40,032 nucleotides of DNA, from positions 1-40,032 of the IMG/VR virus record IMGVR_UViG_3300009024_000029; one strand, written 5' to 3'. Of the stretch, positions 26,601 through 36,300 are shown piece after piece (positions within the stretch are counted from its first letter, which is position 1; each line of letters begins with the position of its first letter). The notes beneath the pieces were generated by a model. The model saw only the letters and a list, made by a program, of their open reading frames with translations, ran no database searches and was not told the DNA's origin. The translations under genes and the position numbers were made by a program. The DNA comes from a virus.

Positions 26601-29600
26601 TCTGATCTCCAACGACTAGCACTATCAAATGTGCCAAATACTACGTTATCAGTTCTGCCTTTAACAGTTCTTCTTGACTTATATAAGTTACCATTGTATT
26701 GTACAATAGAACCTAACTTGTAGTCAGTAGCAAAAGTAAATTCATCTTTATATGCAGTCTTAACATTACTTGAATTAGGAGCAGTAACAACCAAGTATTC
26801 ACCATCTGGGCTCATAGACATTGCTTGTCCAAACTTGCCTGGAGTAGTTGAATAATTAGCAATAGGTTCTATTACTTGTTTAGGTTGTAATGTTCCAAAC
26901 GTTGTACTACCGTCTTGTTGTCTTTCATAAATGTAAACTTTTCCGTCACCGTCTAGTGGCGAGCCTACAGCAACTACAGTATTTGCACTATCGTTTGCAA
27001 TACTTTCGCCAAAGGATATATTATTCTCTACAGGGTTAATTAAATTTTCATCTAAATCAAAACTATTACCTGCTTTAATAACATTCCATTTACCTTTGCC
27101 GTCAGCAGTAATACTATCTACCCAAAGTGTTTCTCCGAATTCAACATCTGTTTCAGCAAACGCATTCGCATCTGCAAGTGTTGCAACACGGTTTGAAACA
27201 AACGTTGTAAGTATTCCTGTTAAGCCTGTAGCTTCTGTTGTTAGTGCTACGTCTTCTGGTAGTGTTATAGTAATTCTATTCAGTTCTACACTTTTAACTT
27301 TGAAAAAGCCTTGTACTTCTTCAGTAACATCATACAATCCTACAATGTCATTTACTTTTATTGTTGTTAGTCTATCTAAAACTAAAACAGCATCGTTTTC
27401 TACTGGTATTGCACTTTGAATAGTACAAGGTGTATCTGTATATTTGTATACATTCCAATCATTTTTATCAAATGTTACCCAAACATACTGTCCTTGTTTT
27501 ATAACAGTATGATCAATATTTAATATGTCATCAAATGTTTTTACAGTATAGTTTACATCTTCTTGTCTTACATAACCAGCAGTTTTTAATGCTGGATCAT
27601 TTACATATTTTACTGGAAACGGTTTATGTGCATAACCATTAGGTGCTACAAATACGCTTCCTGGTAGTTGGCGATAAATTAAATCTGATACGTCATCTGG
27701 TATTGTTTCTGTTAATAGAATTGGCTGTGGACTTAATTGGAACTGTTCTTCATCTAATAAAAATTCTAATTCTTCAAAACCATCACTAGCACCGTACTGT
27801 CCTGATCTAACAGCCCACTCTTCATAAAATTCTAAACTCTCTTTATCTGCACTACTTAATGCATCAAACAATTTTGTAAGAACATTTTTAGTTCCTTTGT
27901 CTGCAATCATTCCTTGATAGAATTTATACTGACTTACATCATCATTAATAATGTTTGCTAAGTATTCACGCTTCTGATAACCAATTAAATGCTGTGCAAT
28001 TTCTTGTTGGTTAACATCAAAGTTGTCTGTATCAAGATCATAAAAATCTGCAAACTGATTTGTTTTGTATTCAAGGTTAGTAAGTAATTTACTTTGAGGT
28101 TTTTCTTCTAGTCTGTACCATTGACTGTCAACAAATAATTCTGAGCCTGTAACTTTTGTAATAGCCGCATAATAAAATTCTTTATACTTAACAGCATCAC
28201 CAATTGCATAGTCTTTCCATTGTTGCCAAGTTGTAACAATAGCATCATCATATATAAAGCCTGGAATGTTTAAGCCACCTGCCCAATCAGCAGTCCTGTA
28301 ACCTAGTACACGAATACGTTCTTGTCTATAACCTGCTTCTTGATCGTAAATAATATCTTTAAATACAGTTTCGTTATCAAGTACAACAACATGTTCTTTT
28401 TGTACTAACGGAAGTTTTAAAGCATATATTCCATCTGCTGTATTTTTAACTGTAAGTGAAAAAGTATTTTCATTTGTTCTTAAAATGTTTACAAATTCTT
28501 TTCTTAACTTTGTACCGTTTGCAGATACTAAACCATATTCATAAAATGGATCAAATATATCATCTACTACTGCATAGGAAGTTGAAAACTCAATACGTTG
28601 TGCTGAAGGACTTACAGTAATTAAACTTCCTGCGTCCCAGTTTTGTAATGTCCAGAACATAAATTCTTTTGCACTTAATTTCCAATTTTCAACTGCTTCT
28701 AAAGTAGGATTAAAATTATCAAATACAAATCCTGCTTTTTGTAAATAGTCTCCGTAACCTAATAAAAAGTCAACAACTTCTTGTGTTGTTCTTAATAATG
28801 TTCCGTATGGTAATTGTTTTACAAATCTAGAATCAAATCTTGTTCTAAACTGTGCAGAACGCCCGCCAACAACTGGTAAGTCCGGAAGTTTAGCAAATTT
28901 TGATTGATCAAAAATTGTATCACTAGTATGTGCTGTAGTAACTCTATAAAAAGTTTCTTGATACTTTACAACTCCGTCTGCAACATAACGCTTGTCTGAA
29001 TCCCATTCAATAAACGAATCACTTACTCCGCCAACATTTACTAATGGATCATTTTGATTAGGCACATAGTTGTAATATTTAAAACTTGGATTAGAAGAAT
29101 CGTATCCTCTAATAATATAACCTGCTGATGCTTTTTCAATTACAACACCACTGTAAGTAACAACATCAATTGGACTACTTGTTTGTAGTGTAACTTGATA
29201 GTTTTCTTCTGGAACAAAAACGTTACCTTGGTTTAAAGGAGTTCTACTGTCAAGTAATAAATTAAATTTACTCTTGTCTGTAAAGCCGCCTACTTTAAAT
29301 GCAACTTGGTTTGTAATACTCGCAACATTGTTTTGATATGTTTCATAATTAGATACAACATTACTTGCAAGATAGTTTGCAATAAAGTTTACAAAGCCTG
29401 ATGTAAACACTCTTACTGAGTCTGAACCTGTTGTACTATTATTTGGATATACTAAATCTACTAAACGCATACGCTTACTAGTTGTAGAATAAACAATTTG
29501 ATTTGAATTATCTCTTATAGTTCTTAGTCTATCAAAACCTAGTCCAATAATTTTTGTAGGTTGATTTAACATCCATGCTTTAAATAATGAGAAAGCATAT

Positions 29601-32600
29601 TCTGAACTTCTGCGCCAAGCAGTTTCTACTGGTGCTTCGTCACCAAATACAAACGAAGCTCTTGTTAAACCATTTACATAGTTTTTAGCATAGCCCGAAT
29701 CTAATGGACTTAATAGTTGTCCTAAATCATTTACAGGAATATGTATTGTAAGTCCAGGTCTTTTGTATTTTTCTAATACAACTTTGTTTACACCTGGCTT
29801 TGCAATAATACCTTTTTCTAAGTCTTCCCATAGTAACAAGTTATTACTTGTATAAGGAGCAGGACCATAAACTGTTTCCCACCAGTCTGGCTTACTTGTT
29901 AGTCCTAGCATTTCCCATGGATGAGTATGTGGACGATCAGTATCGTATGCTTGTTTATATACTCCTCTCCAATAACCTGGTAACGCTGTGTCTAATGGAG
30001 ACTGCATTGAACTATAGTTATATGAGAATGAATTGCTTCTATTGTAAAAGTCAAATGCTGTATAGTCAACATCGTCAATGTTTGTTAACCAAGACGCAAA
30101 GTCTTTAAGCATTACATTATCAATGTTTTCTTTAGTTACAGTTGTATTTCTATATGTTCCTGGAATAAAATCGTGTATGTCAATAATATCTGAATTGTAA
30201 TTAGTTCTAATATTATTATAAATTCTTTTTTCAAATTCAAGTATTAAGTCATCTCTAAAATCGCCATATGCTTTTGTTATAGATCCATCATGTCCTTGAA
30301 TTACTTCTGTTGGCTCAGTGTATGAATTGTCAATAAATTTAACAGGAGCAAACTTTGGATACAAACCTAACTTAGTTGGAGTTGGCGGAACGTATGATCC
30401 GTCAGTAGTTTCATATTCGTTAATTGTAATTACTTGACCAGCAGTAAGTTCTTTTGTAATTTCACAAAAGCCATCTGTATTAAAAGTATAGTCTTGACCA
30501 AATACTAATTGTTCATCATCTATGTATACTGTAACTGCTTTTACACTTGGTTCAGTTATGTTATATATTGCATTTAGTGCATAATATACATTACCTGGTA
30601 TTGCATCGTAAGTAATTGTTCTTGCGCCACCTGTAGGTACCATATCACTAAAGTAAAACGGTAAGTTACTTGTTTTGTTTTTATTAAGTTCTGCAAATAT
30701 TAAATCAACATGTGCTTTAGGTGTTCCGTCAAATCCTAAACCTAATGATGTTTGAATAAACAATCTTTTAAACTTAGCATACTCACGTCTGTTAAAGTCA
30801 ATTGCTTTAATAATGTTTGCACTCTTATCTGTAATATGATATAATGCAAGGTTTGTTGGGCCACTATGCTGTACAAACTTTCTACCAAATGTAGACAAGT
30901 TTCCAATGTCTCTTAAATTTCCTGGTCCAGGGTGTATACCAAAGAACTCATTTACTTCTTGTACAATACTTGTTACATGATCGTTAACTTCACCTAGTGT
31001 AAATGTTGTAATATCATTGTTAAGTGGATTACGTTCTAAGTTAATTGGTAATTCATATATACCGTTTGCATTTTTAGTAGCACTTGAACGGCATCTAAAA
31101 ACAACTACATCATCTTTTGTAAGTGCTGTGTTAAATCTAACAATTACATTTGTTTCAGTTTTATCAAATACATAGTCTGTAGTTTCAAATTTTAAGTTGT
31201 TGTTTACTGTAACTTTAACGTCTAAATCACTTAATGACGAACTATTATCAAATACGTCAACTACAAAACTAGTTTGATTATTAGTTGCTACGTACTGTCG
31301 TAAAACTCTTTGTGTACTTTGTGTATTTGCTTTTATCCAACCGTTGACACTACTGTAGTCTGTTCTTGTTTTGTATTGATGTAATGTACACACATCAGTT
31401 GATGCTGTTACTGTTTCAAATGTTGCATCAGTATATGTAAAACTACTGTTAAGTAAATTAAAATCAAAAACTATGTCACCAATATTTTCAATACTTCTGT
31501 ATGTAATAGGAAAGCCTAGTTGTGCATCATTAGTTCCTGTACCTTCGCGATAACTAAAAACTTTATTACCTGCAAACGTAGAGTTAGGATATGTAGAACT
31601 GTCGCCATAACTAATACCACTTGAATCAAACAAATCAAACAATGGTGGTTGATTTACTTTAGTTTTTTCTTGTGTTAAATTCCATGTGTTGCCATCGTAA
31701 TAAAACATACGACCTTTGTATTCTAGTCCATCAAGAGCTAATACAGTTTCGTTTTCTAAAGGAGCAGTATCAGGTTCTTCAATTAAACTAATTTGTCTGC
31801 GACCTTTTTGTGTAATAAATTTAACTTTAAATATTTTACCGCTTTCACGAATGTCTTCTTCAGCAGTAAATAATACACGCATGCCTTCTACAAGATCAAT
31901 GCCGTCTATATTATAACCTACTGCGCCTTCAACTGTTGAAAATATATCTTTTGTAAATGTATCAATAACGTTTACGTTATTTTTAGTTGAAGTACCAAAG
32001 TTAAATAATTTTAAGTTTGCATTAAATTCAATAATAGGTCTTGTTGCTCTTGCATTTTGATCAATGTCAACTTCTTGACCATTTATTCTAGCAGACTCTT
32101 CAATTACATTTTTGTGGAACCATCTATTATATCTACTCCACATGTTTCTATCATTACTGCTACGATTAACTATAATGTAGTCTTTTGTAGCAGGATATCC
32201 GTTAGCATTAGCAAATGGCAATCTATCAAATGCATTTGTATCAAATGCAACATCTCTGTTATCTGAATATGAACCTGGAATTGCAAGTTCGTTTTCAGGT
32301 ACTAATTTAATATTACTACCAACGCCTTCAACATACCAATCGCCTGTTGCGTATTTTTCAGGAGTAACAAATCCTGCAAAGGATACTTTCATACCTGTTG
32401 ATAGTTGTATACCGTTTGAACTTTTGTATTTCTTTTTACCTAGTATTTCTTTTTCAACATCTATGTCTGTATTTTCATCTATGTCTTTAATTTGTATTAG
32501 GCCACTATTATTAATGTCATTTTCTGCAACATAGTATAATACTTCAGGTGCATTAACATCTACTTCAAATGTTACTGTACCTTTTTCAACGCCTTGGGCA

Positions 32601-33307
32601 CTAACACCGTCATTGTAATTAAAACTAGATTCTAATGTTCTTTTTGTTTTAAATGTAATTGGTGTGCCAATTGCATCAATGTCAAATGTGTATGTTTGAC
32701 CTTTGTATAAAATAAGTGTTGGATTGTTTACTAATTCATCTGATGAAAACTTATATGCAACGTTGTCTACGTTATTAAATAACGATACTTCAACAGTACT
32801 TTCTACGCCACGTTCTTGTCCTGCAATCCTTACAGTTTGTGGTCCATATGGTAACCAATAGTATTCGCGGAAGTTACTAAACTTATCCCAGTCAACATGC
32901 GGTTGCCAAGCATAATATTCTTGCGAGTTTAATACTTCTTGGTTTTCTGTGTTGCCACCAAAACTTTTAATTTGATTTAGATAGTCATTATAGTCTTTAT
33001 AAAATGTAACATTATCTAATTCATCTTTTATAAGTGTTACAGGTTCAAACTGATAATTTTCTCTTTGTGTAGATATATCGCCTACATAATTATCGTCAGC
33101 ATTGTATGCTTTAGATATTTGTCTGCCGTAGTAACCGTTAAGTTTTTCTGCAACGCCTGGCTGTACTAATTGATCTAATGTTGCTTGTAAAAATTTACTG
33201 TTAGCATCAGTTCTAAAGTACTTAGGAAGTAAGTTCTCACTTTTACGACTTCCTTCATTACCACCTGCTGGTAATGGAAAATCTGACTGGTTATTTTCAT
33301 ACGCCAT
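17684..33307 (-). CDS. Giant baseplate/tail structural protein, 5,207 residues (gp7 position)
   Basis: One uninterrupted frame of 15.6 kb. It lies directly after gp6 and overlaps its stop (TAATG), the place of gp7 in T4 (1,032 residues), but no sequence similarity to gp7 is visible to me. Rough residue map: an aromatic-rich N-terminus with HVDWDKFSNFREYYWLPYG (150-190); YVPPTPTKLGLYPKFAP and VIQGHDGSITKAYGD (970-1030); four carbohydrate-binding-like modules (near 1434, 1693, 2190 and 2974); propeller-like FG-GAP segments (2092-2177 and 3042-3286); glycine-rich GYxxxPxITI units (3680 and 4029-4084); fibre-type VNGxxL repeats (4500-4950); and FVNGERIEYFEV with RRGTLGTG near 5020. It probably forms a large baseplate arm. 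Possible cleavage is not visible. Confidence 0.85.
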   Translation of the reverse strand: MAYENNQSDFPLPAGGNEGSRKSENLLPKYFRTDANSKFLQATLDQLVQPGVAEKLNGYYGRQISKAYNADDNYVGDISTQRENYQFEPVTLIKDELDNVTFYKDYNDYLNQIKSFGGNTENQEVLNSQEYYAWQPHVDWDKFSNFREYYWLPYGPQTVRIAGQERGVESTVEVSLFNNVDNVAYKFSSDELVNNPTLILYKGQTYTFDIDAIGTPITFKTKRTLESSFNYNDGVSAQGVEKGTVTFEVDVNAPEVLYYVAENDINNSGLIQIKDIDENTDIDVEKEILGKKKYKSSNGIQLSTGMKVSFAGFVTPEKYATGDWYVEGVGSNIKLVPENELAIPGSYSDNRDVAFDTNAFDRLPFANANGYPATKDYIIVNRSSNDRNMWSRYNRWFHKNVIEESARINGQEVDIDQNARATRPIIEFNANLKLFNFGTSTKNNVNVIDTFTKDIFSTVEGAVGYNIDGIDLVEGMRVLFTAEEDIRESGKIFKVKFITQKGRRQISLIEEPDTAPLENETVLALDGLEYKGRMFYYDGNTWNLTQEKTKVNQPPLFDLFDSSGISYGDSSTYPNSTFAGNKVFSYREGTGTNDAQLGFPITYRSIENIGDIVFDFNLLNSSFTYTDATFETVTASTDVCTLHQYKTRTDYSSVNGWIKANTQSTQRVLRQYVATNNQTSFVVDVFDNSSSLSDLDVKVTVNNNLKFETTDYVFDKTETNVIVRFNTALTKDDVVVFRCRSSATKNANGIYELPINLERNPLNNDITTFTLGEVNDHVTSIVQEVNEFFGIHPGPGNLRDIGNLSTFGRKFVQHSGPTNLALYHITDKSANIIKAIDFNRREYAKFKRLFIQTSLGLGFDGTPKAHVDLIFAELNKNKTSNLPFYFSDMVPTGGARTITYDAIPGNVYYALNAIYNITEPSVKAVTVYIDDEQLVFGQDYTFNTDGFCEITKELTAGQVITINEYETTDGSYVPPTPTKLGLYPKFAPVKFIDNSYTEPTEVIQGHDGSITKAYGDFRDDLILEFEKRIYNNIRTNYNSDIIDIHDFIPGTYRNTTVTKENIDNVMLKDFASWLTNIDDVDYTAFDFYNRSNSFSYNYSSMQSPLDTALPGYWRGVYKQAYDTDRPHTHPWEMLGLTSKPDWWETVYGPAPYTSNNLLLWEDLEKGIIAKPGVNKVVLEKYKRPGLTIHIPVNDLGQLLSPLDSGYAKNYVNGLTRASFVFGDEAPVETAWRRSSEYAFSLFKAWMLNQPTKIIGLGFDRLRTIRDNSNQIVYSTTSKRMRLVDLVYPNNSTTGSDSVRVFTSGFVNFIANYLASNVVSNYETYQNNVASITNQVAFKVGGFTDKSKFNLLLDSRTPLNQGNVFVPEENYQVTLQTSSPIDVVTYSGVVIEKASAGYIIRGYDSSNPSFKYYNYVPNQNDPLVNVGGVSDSFIEWDSDKRYVADGVVKYQETFYRVTTAHTSDTIFDQSKFAKLPDLPVVGGRSAQFRTRFDSRFVKQLPYGTLLRTTQEVVDFLLGYGDYLQKAGFVFDNFNPTLEAVENWKLSAKEFMFWTLQNWDAGSLITVSPSAQRIEFSTSYAVVDDIFDPFYEYGLVSANGTKLRKEFVNILRTNENTFSLTVKNTADGIYALKLPLVQKEHVVVLDNETVFKDIIYDQEAGYRQERIRVLGYRTADWAGGLNIPGFIYDDAIVTTWQQWKDYAIGDAVKYKEFYYAAITKVTGSELFVDSQWYRLEEKPQSKLLTNLEYKTNQFADFYDLDTDNFDVNQQEIAQHLIGYQKREYLANIINDDVSQYKFYQGMIADKGTKNVLTKLFDALSSADKESLEFYEEWAVRSGQYGASDGFEELEFLLDEEQFQLSPQPILLTETIPDDVSDLIYRQLPGSVFVAPNGYAHKPFPVKYVNDPALKTAGYVRQEDVNYTVKTFDDILNIDHTVIKQGQYVWVTFDKNDWNVYKYTDTPCTIQSAIPVENDAVLVLDRLTTIKVNDIVGLYDVTEEVQGFFKVKSVELNRITITLPEDVALTTEATGLTGILTTFVSNRVATLADANAFAETDVEFGETLWVDSITADGKGKWNVIKAGNSFDLDENLINPVENNISFGESIANDSANTVVAVGSPLDGDGKVYIYERQQDGSTTFGTLQPKQVIEPIANYSTTPGKFGQAMSMSPDGEYLVVTAPNSSNVKTAYKDEFTFATDYKLGSIVQYNGNLYKSRRTVKGRTDNVVFGTFDSASRWRSELYKLHGAYDDIPLIALGDLPLIDVEIDHILVRAPLDAYEGSNIGDTLYLDWNELSLNYTPDVKPEIVNIELTNPVRLTTNSNHSLADGDQVILTDVPNDNLSFRPIAFPYLYDNSDINTPFDTVQQSSVKGIEGTKYYAKVLTNQQIELYSDEALTIKVNGSVGFVGTANIGGFNGYLNKINKPFDNTFSGINKDFLSLNPHIIRRKVQEVFYILDPVNVPSVSAGDRVTTATGNADVVRVRNELGRLVIYADRKNGVFDESGTLYINDQFLVGSYTRPLADNVDRSTILGGYWEIPLASGFIPKDQQLTNTPTTDSGEGLVIVDVKNNYNPATLPGVGWTESTARLPYKSSIQNTLENPVEVLSSTSKAFKKETDLIRVLSHKSQGVAGNVTEVDILDPRFVVRLPKNVSDKAVSATADGTTPNPYVGVYLNDIPANGVLPDISDTGFGADPYAIINVDKRLPTDLWNGYIDYDVFAEVDLAPGDTIREGQSGATAVITFIQRDLDKSRLYVKGVAGEFSFGSRYIDGLAPQSMWLYKQIGANLTRIGTTESRQLADEDIGYLAVFTHTTNLSIPPKLTFAVNSITDEVADYETKFITGIEYQTWIEEFKPGLPRVTLEPSTENNDWAQVDNIPINIGRDASSYTKEGAYFVYQNNSTTGQYDLVSGYILPNRANNRELGHSVKLIKDNNFYKLVINSKEAHTNDGTDGNGRLYFVLNGTSEFGTYNWSLGRDPDFKGEYTAISSYYQDQVVIYNDVFYRALTNLSNEEFTPIKWKVIGSDIDFVGYLPNTSGLVIPGDDSSIVNLSTSGYGEVFDISDNGRVLATVARYDSGNKLVIYTLKDMHFQYVTEFTAPIDSDGYGNSITVSDNGNLIVVSAPGTDARESQQGKVFVYKNVAGTYSLQQELNSPNAELVEGFGQTLGFDGNQLIVTGATSDILLDTTFDRYENRDTTRNDYVNDPTKGFNIAETTYDNGFTTFVKRVSDSGNVYVYENINDTLVFGQRLKYSNFNVKNFGKNAIVNNNTILVGLPALGVTGNIQGQVAVYIKDDIDSTWSVYREPIDPADLNKFRGSFVYDTKQNNMLTRLDILDPILGKIPGTAEQELSYKTYYDPANYNVGFTNNKEQYIAWDDRNKGKLWWDLSTVKYIDYHQGSITYSQNTFNKLAEGASIDVYEWVESNILPSAWDNLADTNRGTALGISGTSKYGDTKYATQEIYDSVGQVFTTKYYFWVKATKVLPQIEGRNLTAYDIQNIITDPAGQKLKFVTILGNDRFVLYNCNNLVSDTDVAINFRYWTIENQDNNIHTEYQIVTDGFETSKPKSSIEQKWFDSLIGTDKYGRAVPDPTLSIKQKYGNLNRPRQSWFVNRKEALKQFIERVNRVLIKELAVDNLDLTKLSNKDPRPTILSGMFDSIIDTEAELRFVGTVRAEQAVLEPVCVDGTVTKIKVITRGRGYKNLPKITINGTGTDLELTPVLNNIGAITSVTVVNGGTNYTDDLTLTVRPLSTLVRSDSTLGGKWSIYVWDSTNRNWTISNQQSYDVAEYWNYKDWYAEGYSELTSVDYLIDNLYELNIIQDTIGDIVKVSSVGTGGWILLEKIVNVDTPDYSSGYKTVGREDGTLEFLSKLYTQDGGSLELRKILETIRDDLFVDELANEYNQLFFAGLRYVFTEQNYVDWAFKTSFIKAKHNVGELKEKTTYQNDNLPSFEKYIEEVKPYRTKVREYLSAYDKTDNTQSVVTDFELSPFYDTERGEIVSPQVKINDGVLSGINFNIDQYPQKHWVDNFTYSVEEIKIENGGSGYTNIPQVTITGGGGSGATASAYIGSGSVKNIVITNSGSGFTSIPTITIDGVQDEGGTPPKVSIVLGNKKVRSLNITQKFDRLSPNLEILNLPETELFTSTGTELTLTLKFPMDLTRTNVRVFFNDTEALSSQYSFNNKELFSTNKTHIRNQGYITLTNAQLVGTIIRVEYNKDISMLTAADRINLFYNATDGQLGKDLGQLMDGVDYGGVEVKSFEFGQDLGWDSKEWYTTSWDSYDENFDDESFVTTGPTFRFQLSKPLQEDAIYNVYVNATRVDDINYDGSTKTYIAGDGSTVLSLGNPNAIMLSITSDSTEYVVENGNYYIDIQNVEEWEEFFATSNPTITFRKSTSDGSFLPEGIGFDSLIEGGNLQYGTATGLDAGDINLDGDGFVTPTTSKGPEELVPGQLHDTLDLKVYDRSADGGSLISTRNYTATDGQVNFDLDVLPHNIFSAIVKVNGKILQSEDVPGSDSSVVGTPEYSINFTDKKLVLRDALVAGDKVNVLSMAGSGERILDTDHFIGDGTTRTFVTSVIWSDGIQSYINVDGANAQVSLFKTDSSYGDKAGLVGLDFVIPPNDNAFVYYSLFDTNEETIQRYSEVIIDRFIGDGSTVQFELSPEPASRLPLSHNIIVKVDDKILFPGYTQQWYITTSREYVLDRSQYPTSSLSPDAVDVYINGVKKVLLKDYRWNFNNSSVTLFDNVGETGDDLEIVITDSAEYEFSKNTLIGLPTVTGTFEPGETVEIGTGDSTVYTATVKSFTTGTGNLVVVGTVPGLSQAVDLDSSIPIVGLTSNATASSIVSITLVEAGDRLVLDSIPADGKQIDVYKFNRHELQDIQMETKTNVSRSVLTVGTDDYYEFNRLTKGLVKLRAPAVDTAYLWISLNGTLLTPNVDYKLVKMDNYVQIDRPVKPNDKIQVIHFAADKASEKFGYRMFKDMLNRTHYKRLNQANVYFLAEPLSISDQAIQLTDAQGITQPSKELNVPGVIFVNGERIEYFEVVGKELRQLRRGTLGTGPADTYPAGTEIMDQSNSETIPYTDEMVSSIALDDESTQILLDWIPTKGVNEFEVFVAGRRLRKNSISMYQNQVVDANGIVTTELIAKDSPEGDITLAPEFTLNITDSSATVTLADAPVTGTRVVIVRKIGKTWQTPGEQLRYANNSIAEFIREATTDLPK

Positions 33308-36300
33308 TAGTAACCGCTTCCTCCGCTATTGCTACTACTTGAACCACTGCTTTGATTCGAGCTACTACTATTTGAACTTGAACTAGTACCTAAGTTCAAA
33401 CTACTGTTACTTGATACTGCTTCACTAGCACTTATGTCTTGTGTTGTGCTAACTATTGCACCTTGTGATTTTAGTTTAGTTGCTGTAAGAGTTGTAACAA
33501 CTTCAATGTTATCAACTGTTGCACTGCTTATAAACACTTCGTCTGCTTCTGACTTAACTTCAAACAAACTACCAAAAGTAAGTGAGTCTTGTGTAGGAAC
33601 AATAACAAATGCCGCTAAGTTTGGAGCAAGTTGTGTCATTACATAAGCACTAAGCTCTGTAAAGTAAAACGTATCGCCAAACTCCCAATTTTCTATAGCA
33701 AAGAATTCATTAATTGCTGTAATAACACCTGCCTTTAATTCATTTTCATTGACAACTTTATCTGTATTTTTTACAATTTTAAATGATGCTTTCAAGTCGT
33801 CACTTGCTCCGATGCCAAACAGCTCTTTGTACTTAACTGGATGATAAATTACTTCGTCACTAATTGATTTAATTTTGTTTATTTCTTCACCAAAGTTAAT
33901 AAACAATACATCACTGCTTGGCGGCAACGGTTTAGTTGCTAGGGCGCCTGCTACATATTGTCTATAAGACGTGTCATACGATCTTGTTAATACATAAGTG
34001 TCAATAATGTTAGAGCTACTTGGATCTATTCTGTTGCTTTCGTCTGCTGAATGCTCATATTGGAATATAATTCCATCTCTACCTGTGTAAGCTCTAAAGT
34101 TTACTGTTAACTCTAACTTTTCAGTTGTTGTATTGTAAACTTTAAAAATATTTTTATCTATGATATAAAAAACTGTGCCTGTTGCATAACTTTCAATACC
34201 AGTATCAGTAATAACTGTTTCTGTTGCTACTGCTGTAATTTTTTCATCAACAGCATCTACATATCTAAAGTCTTCTACAGCATCAGTTGTAGTATATTGT
34301 TTTTGGTATATAAATTTACCTGTGGATGATGTTGTAATAAACTTATCAAAAATTTCTGGATCATCTACAACGCCATCATCGTCGCTGTCATAAAATCCAA
34401 CTTCAATCTTTTTACTATCTACATAGCCTTCTTTATCTCTATACTCATTTACAATTTCCCAATTAAAAGGAACTGTAAACGGAGTAAGTGCATATCCGTT
34501 ACTAGTTGGCTGTGTGTTAATACTCATTAAACTAATTTTATCTTTTACAACTTCGTTAGTTAATGGATCATATACTTTATCTGAATTATCGTAATAGAAT
34601 CTAATTTCTTTATCGCTTTCAAACACATAACGCTGTCCACGATATGTAATTGTATATGTTTCTCCGTCTGTTTGGAATAACAATAACCAACTACTGTCTA
34701 AGTTTTGTCCTGTTATGTCACCTGTTTTACCTGTAGTAAACACATTTAAAATATCAAGATCGTCTTCTACTATAACACGCCATGTTGATGATTTAAAATC
34801 AAATCTTAAACCAAACGTTTTATAAGTAAACACTTGATCAATAATTTGAGTTTTAATTTGATTTTCAATTGCTGTAGTAAACACAGGTTTAATTTCTTGT
34901 ATAATAGGAGCAGTTGATAAATCGTTGTTAATTGGTCCTGGAATAATATCATTTAATGCTATTGGACCTGAACCGTCATTAGTGTTATCAACACCTGGGC
35001 CATTAACACTTATAATTTTTGTCCATTTGTAAGTAGTTGCACCTGGATGATCTGCGGCGCCTGCCATTATAGATCCATCAGGCATAAAATGATACCCTGT
35101 TGGTGCTACAAACTTTATCATACTACCTGGTTCAAGGTATTGTAATGTAGAGCCTGTAAATGTTCCTACTCTTAATTTTCTATTATCAATATCTGTTAAG
35201 TAACCTGTTGTTAAATTAGTTGCTGTCGAAACTTGATTCCATCTTGCACCTAATTCTTCTACAATTATTTTTGCAAACTGTGAGTAATAAAAGTTTTTAA
35301 TTTTATAGTTCTTAAGAATAACTTCAATTTGATTCTTAATAATACCCTCAATGTCTGTTTTTGTTGCAAAAGAAAATACTTCTTTGCTAGTTAAGTTTTG
35401 TGTATAAAGTATACCGTCTTTACCATATAAATTAGTTTTACTATATTTGCCAGTAGCATCAAGTAAATCATAATATCTACTAATACCACTTGCTGTTCTG
35501 TTTACACTCTTAACTTTAATAATTTCTTGACTTACTCCTAGTGGAGCAACGTTGTAGTCTTCGCCTGTAACCATTCTATTTTGTGTATAGTATGTTGCAG
35601 GAGCATTTGCTTTGATACTTGCATTAGTTTCTGAAGTACTTGAATTTTCAACAGGATATTTTAGCTCTAAGCCTATTGTAAGATTTTCTGATGTTCCTAA
35701 TTTACTTCTGTAAGGAATAGTAATTGTAATGTTTATAAGCTCTGATGGACTTACAACAAATGTTCTATTATCACTTACACGGTAATAAACTTTAAATGTA
35801 CCTTTTGGCAATGCACCAAATGTACCATCTGAGAATATTAAACTAATTCTATCTTCAACTCTAGTTAGTACTGAATAAATGTTTCTAATATTTTTACTTA
35901 AACTGTTATAAACAATGTTGTTACCTTCTACAGCATCAACTTTGTTCCATAATTCATTTTCATTACCAATGTCATCTAATTTGTACAACCAAACATCTGT
36001 ATTGTTAACGTCTACAGCATCGATTGCAACAACTTGGTTTGAACTTGGAGTTGCTATTGAGAAGTTACCTTGATCTAAACGTCCTTGTCTAAAGTGCGCA
36101 AAGAAGCCTGTATTATTTGATCCAGCACCCTGACCATCATCTCTGTAAAGGAATGCAAAGTTGTTGCCTGGTAGCGGAGACTCTTCTACAATATTTCCAC
36201 TTTCAACATTAGTACTTGTAATTTCAAACTGTGTTGATTTACCATCAACGTTTTTACTAAATCCAAATACTGGAATATCTACGTTTACACCATTAACTCT

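Noticed and set aside
17684-33307. Idea that the 5,207-codon frame is several genes fused by sequencing or assembly error
   Set aside because: The frame stays open throughout and module types and composition change smoothly. A missing stop would need several independent errors. Virion data would settle it.
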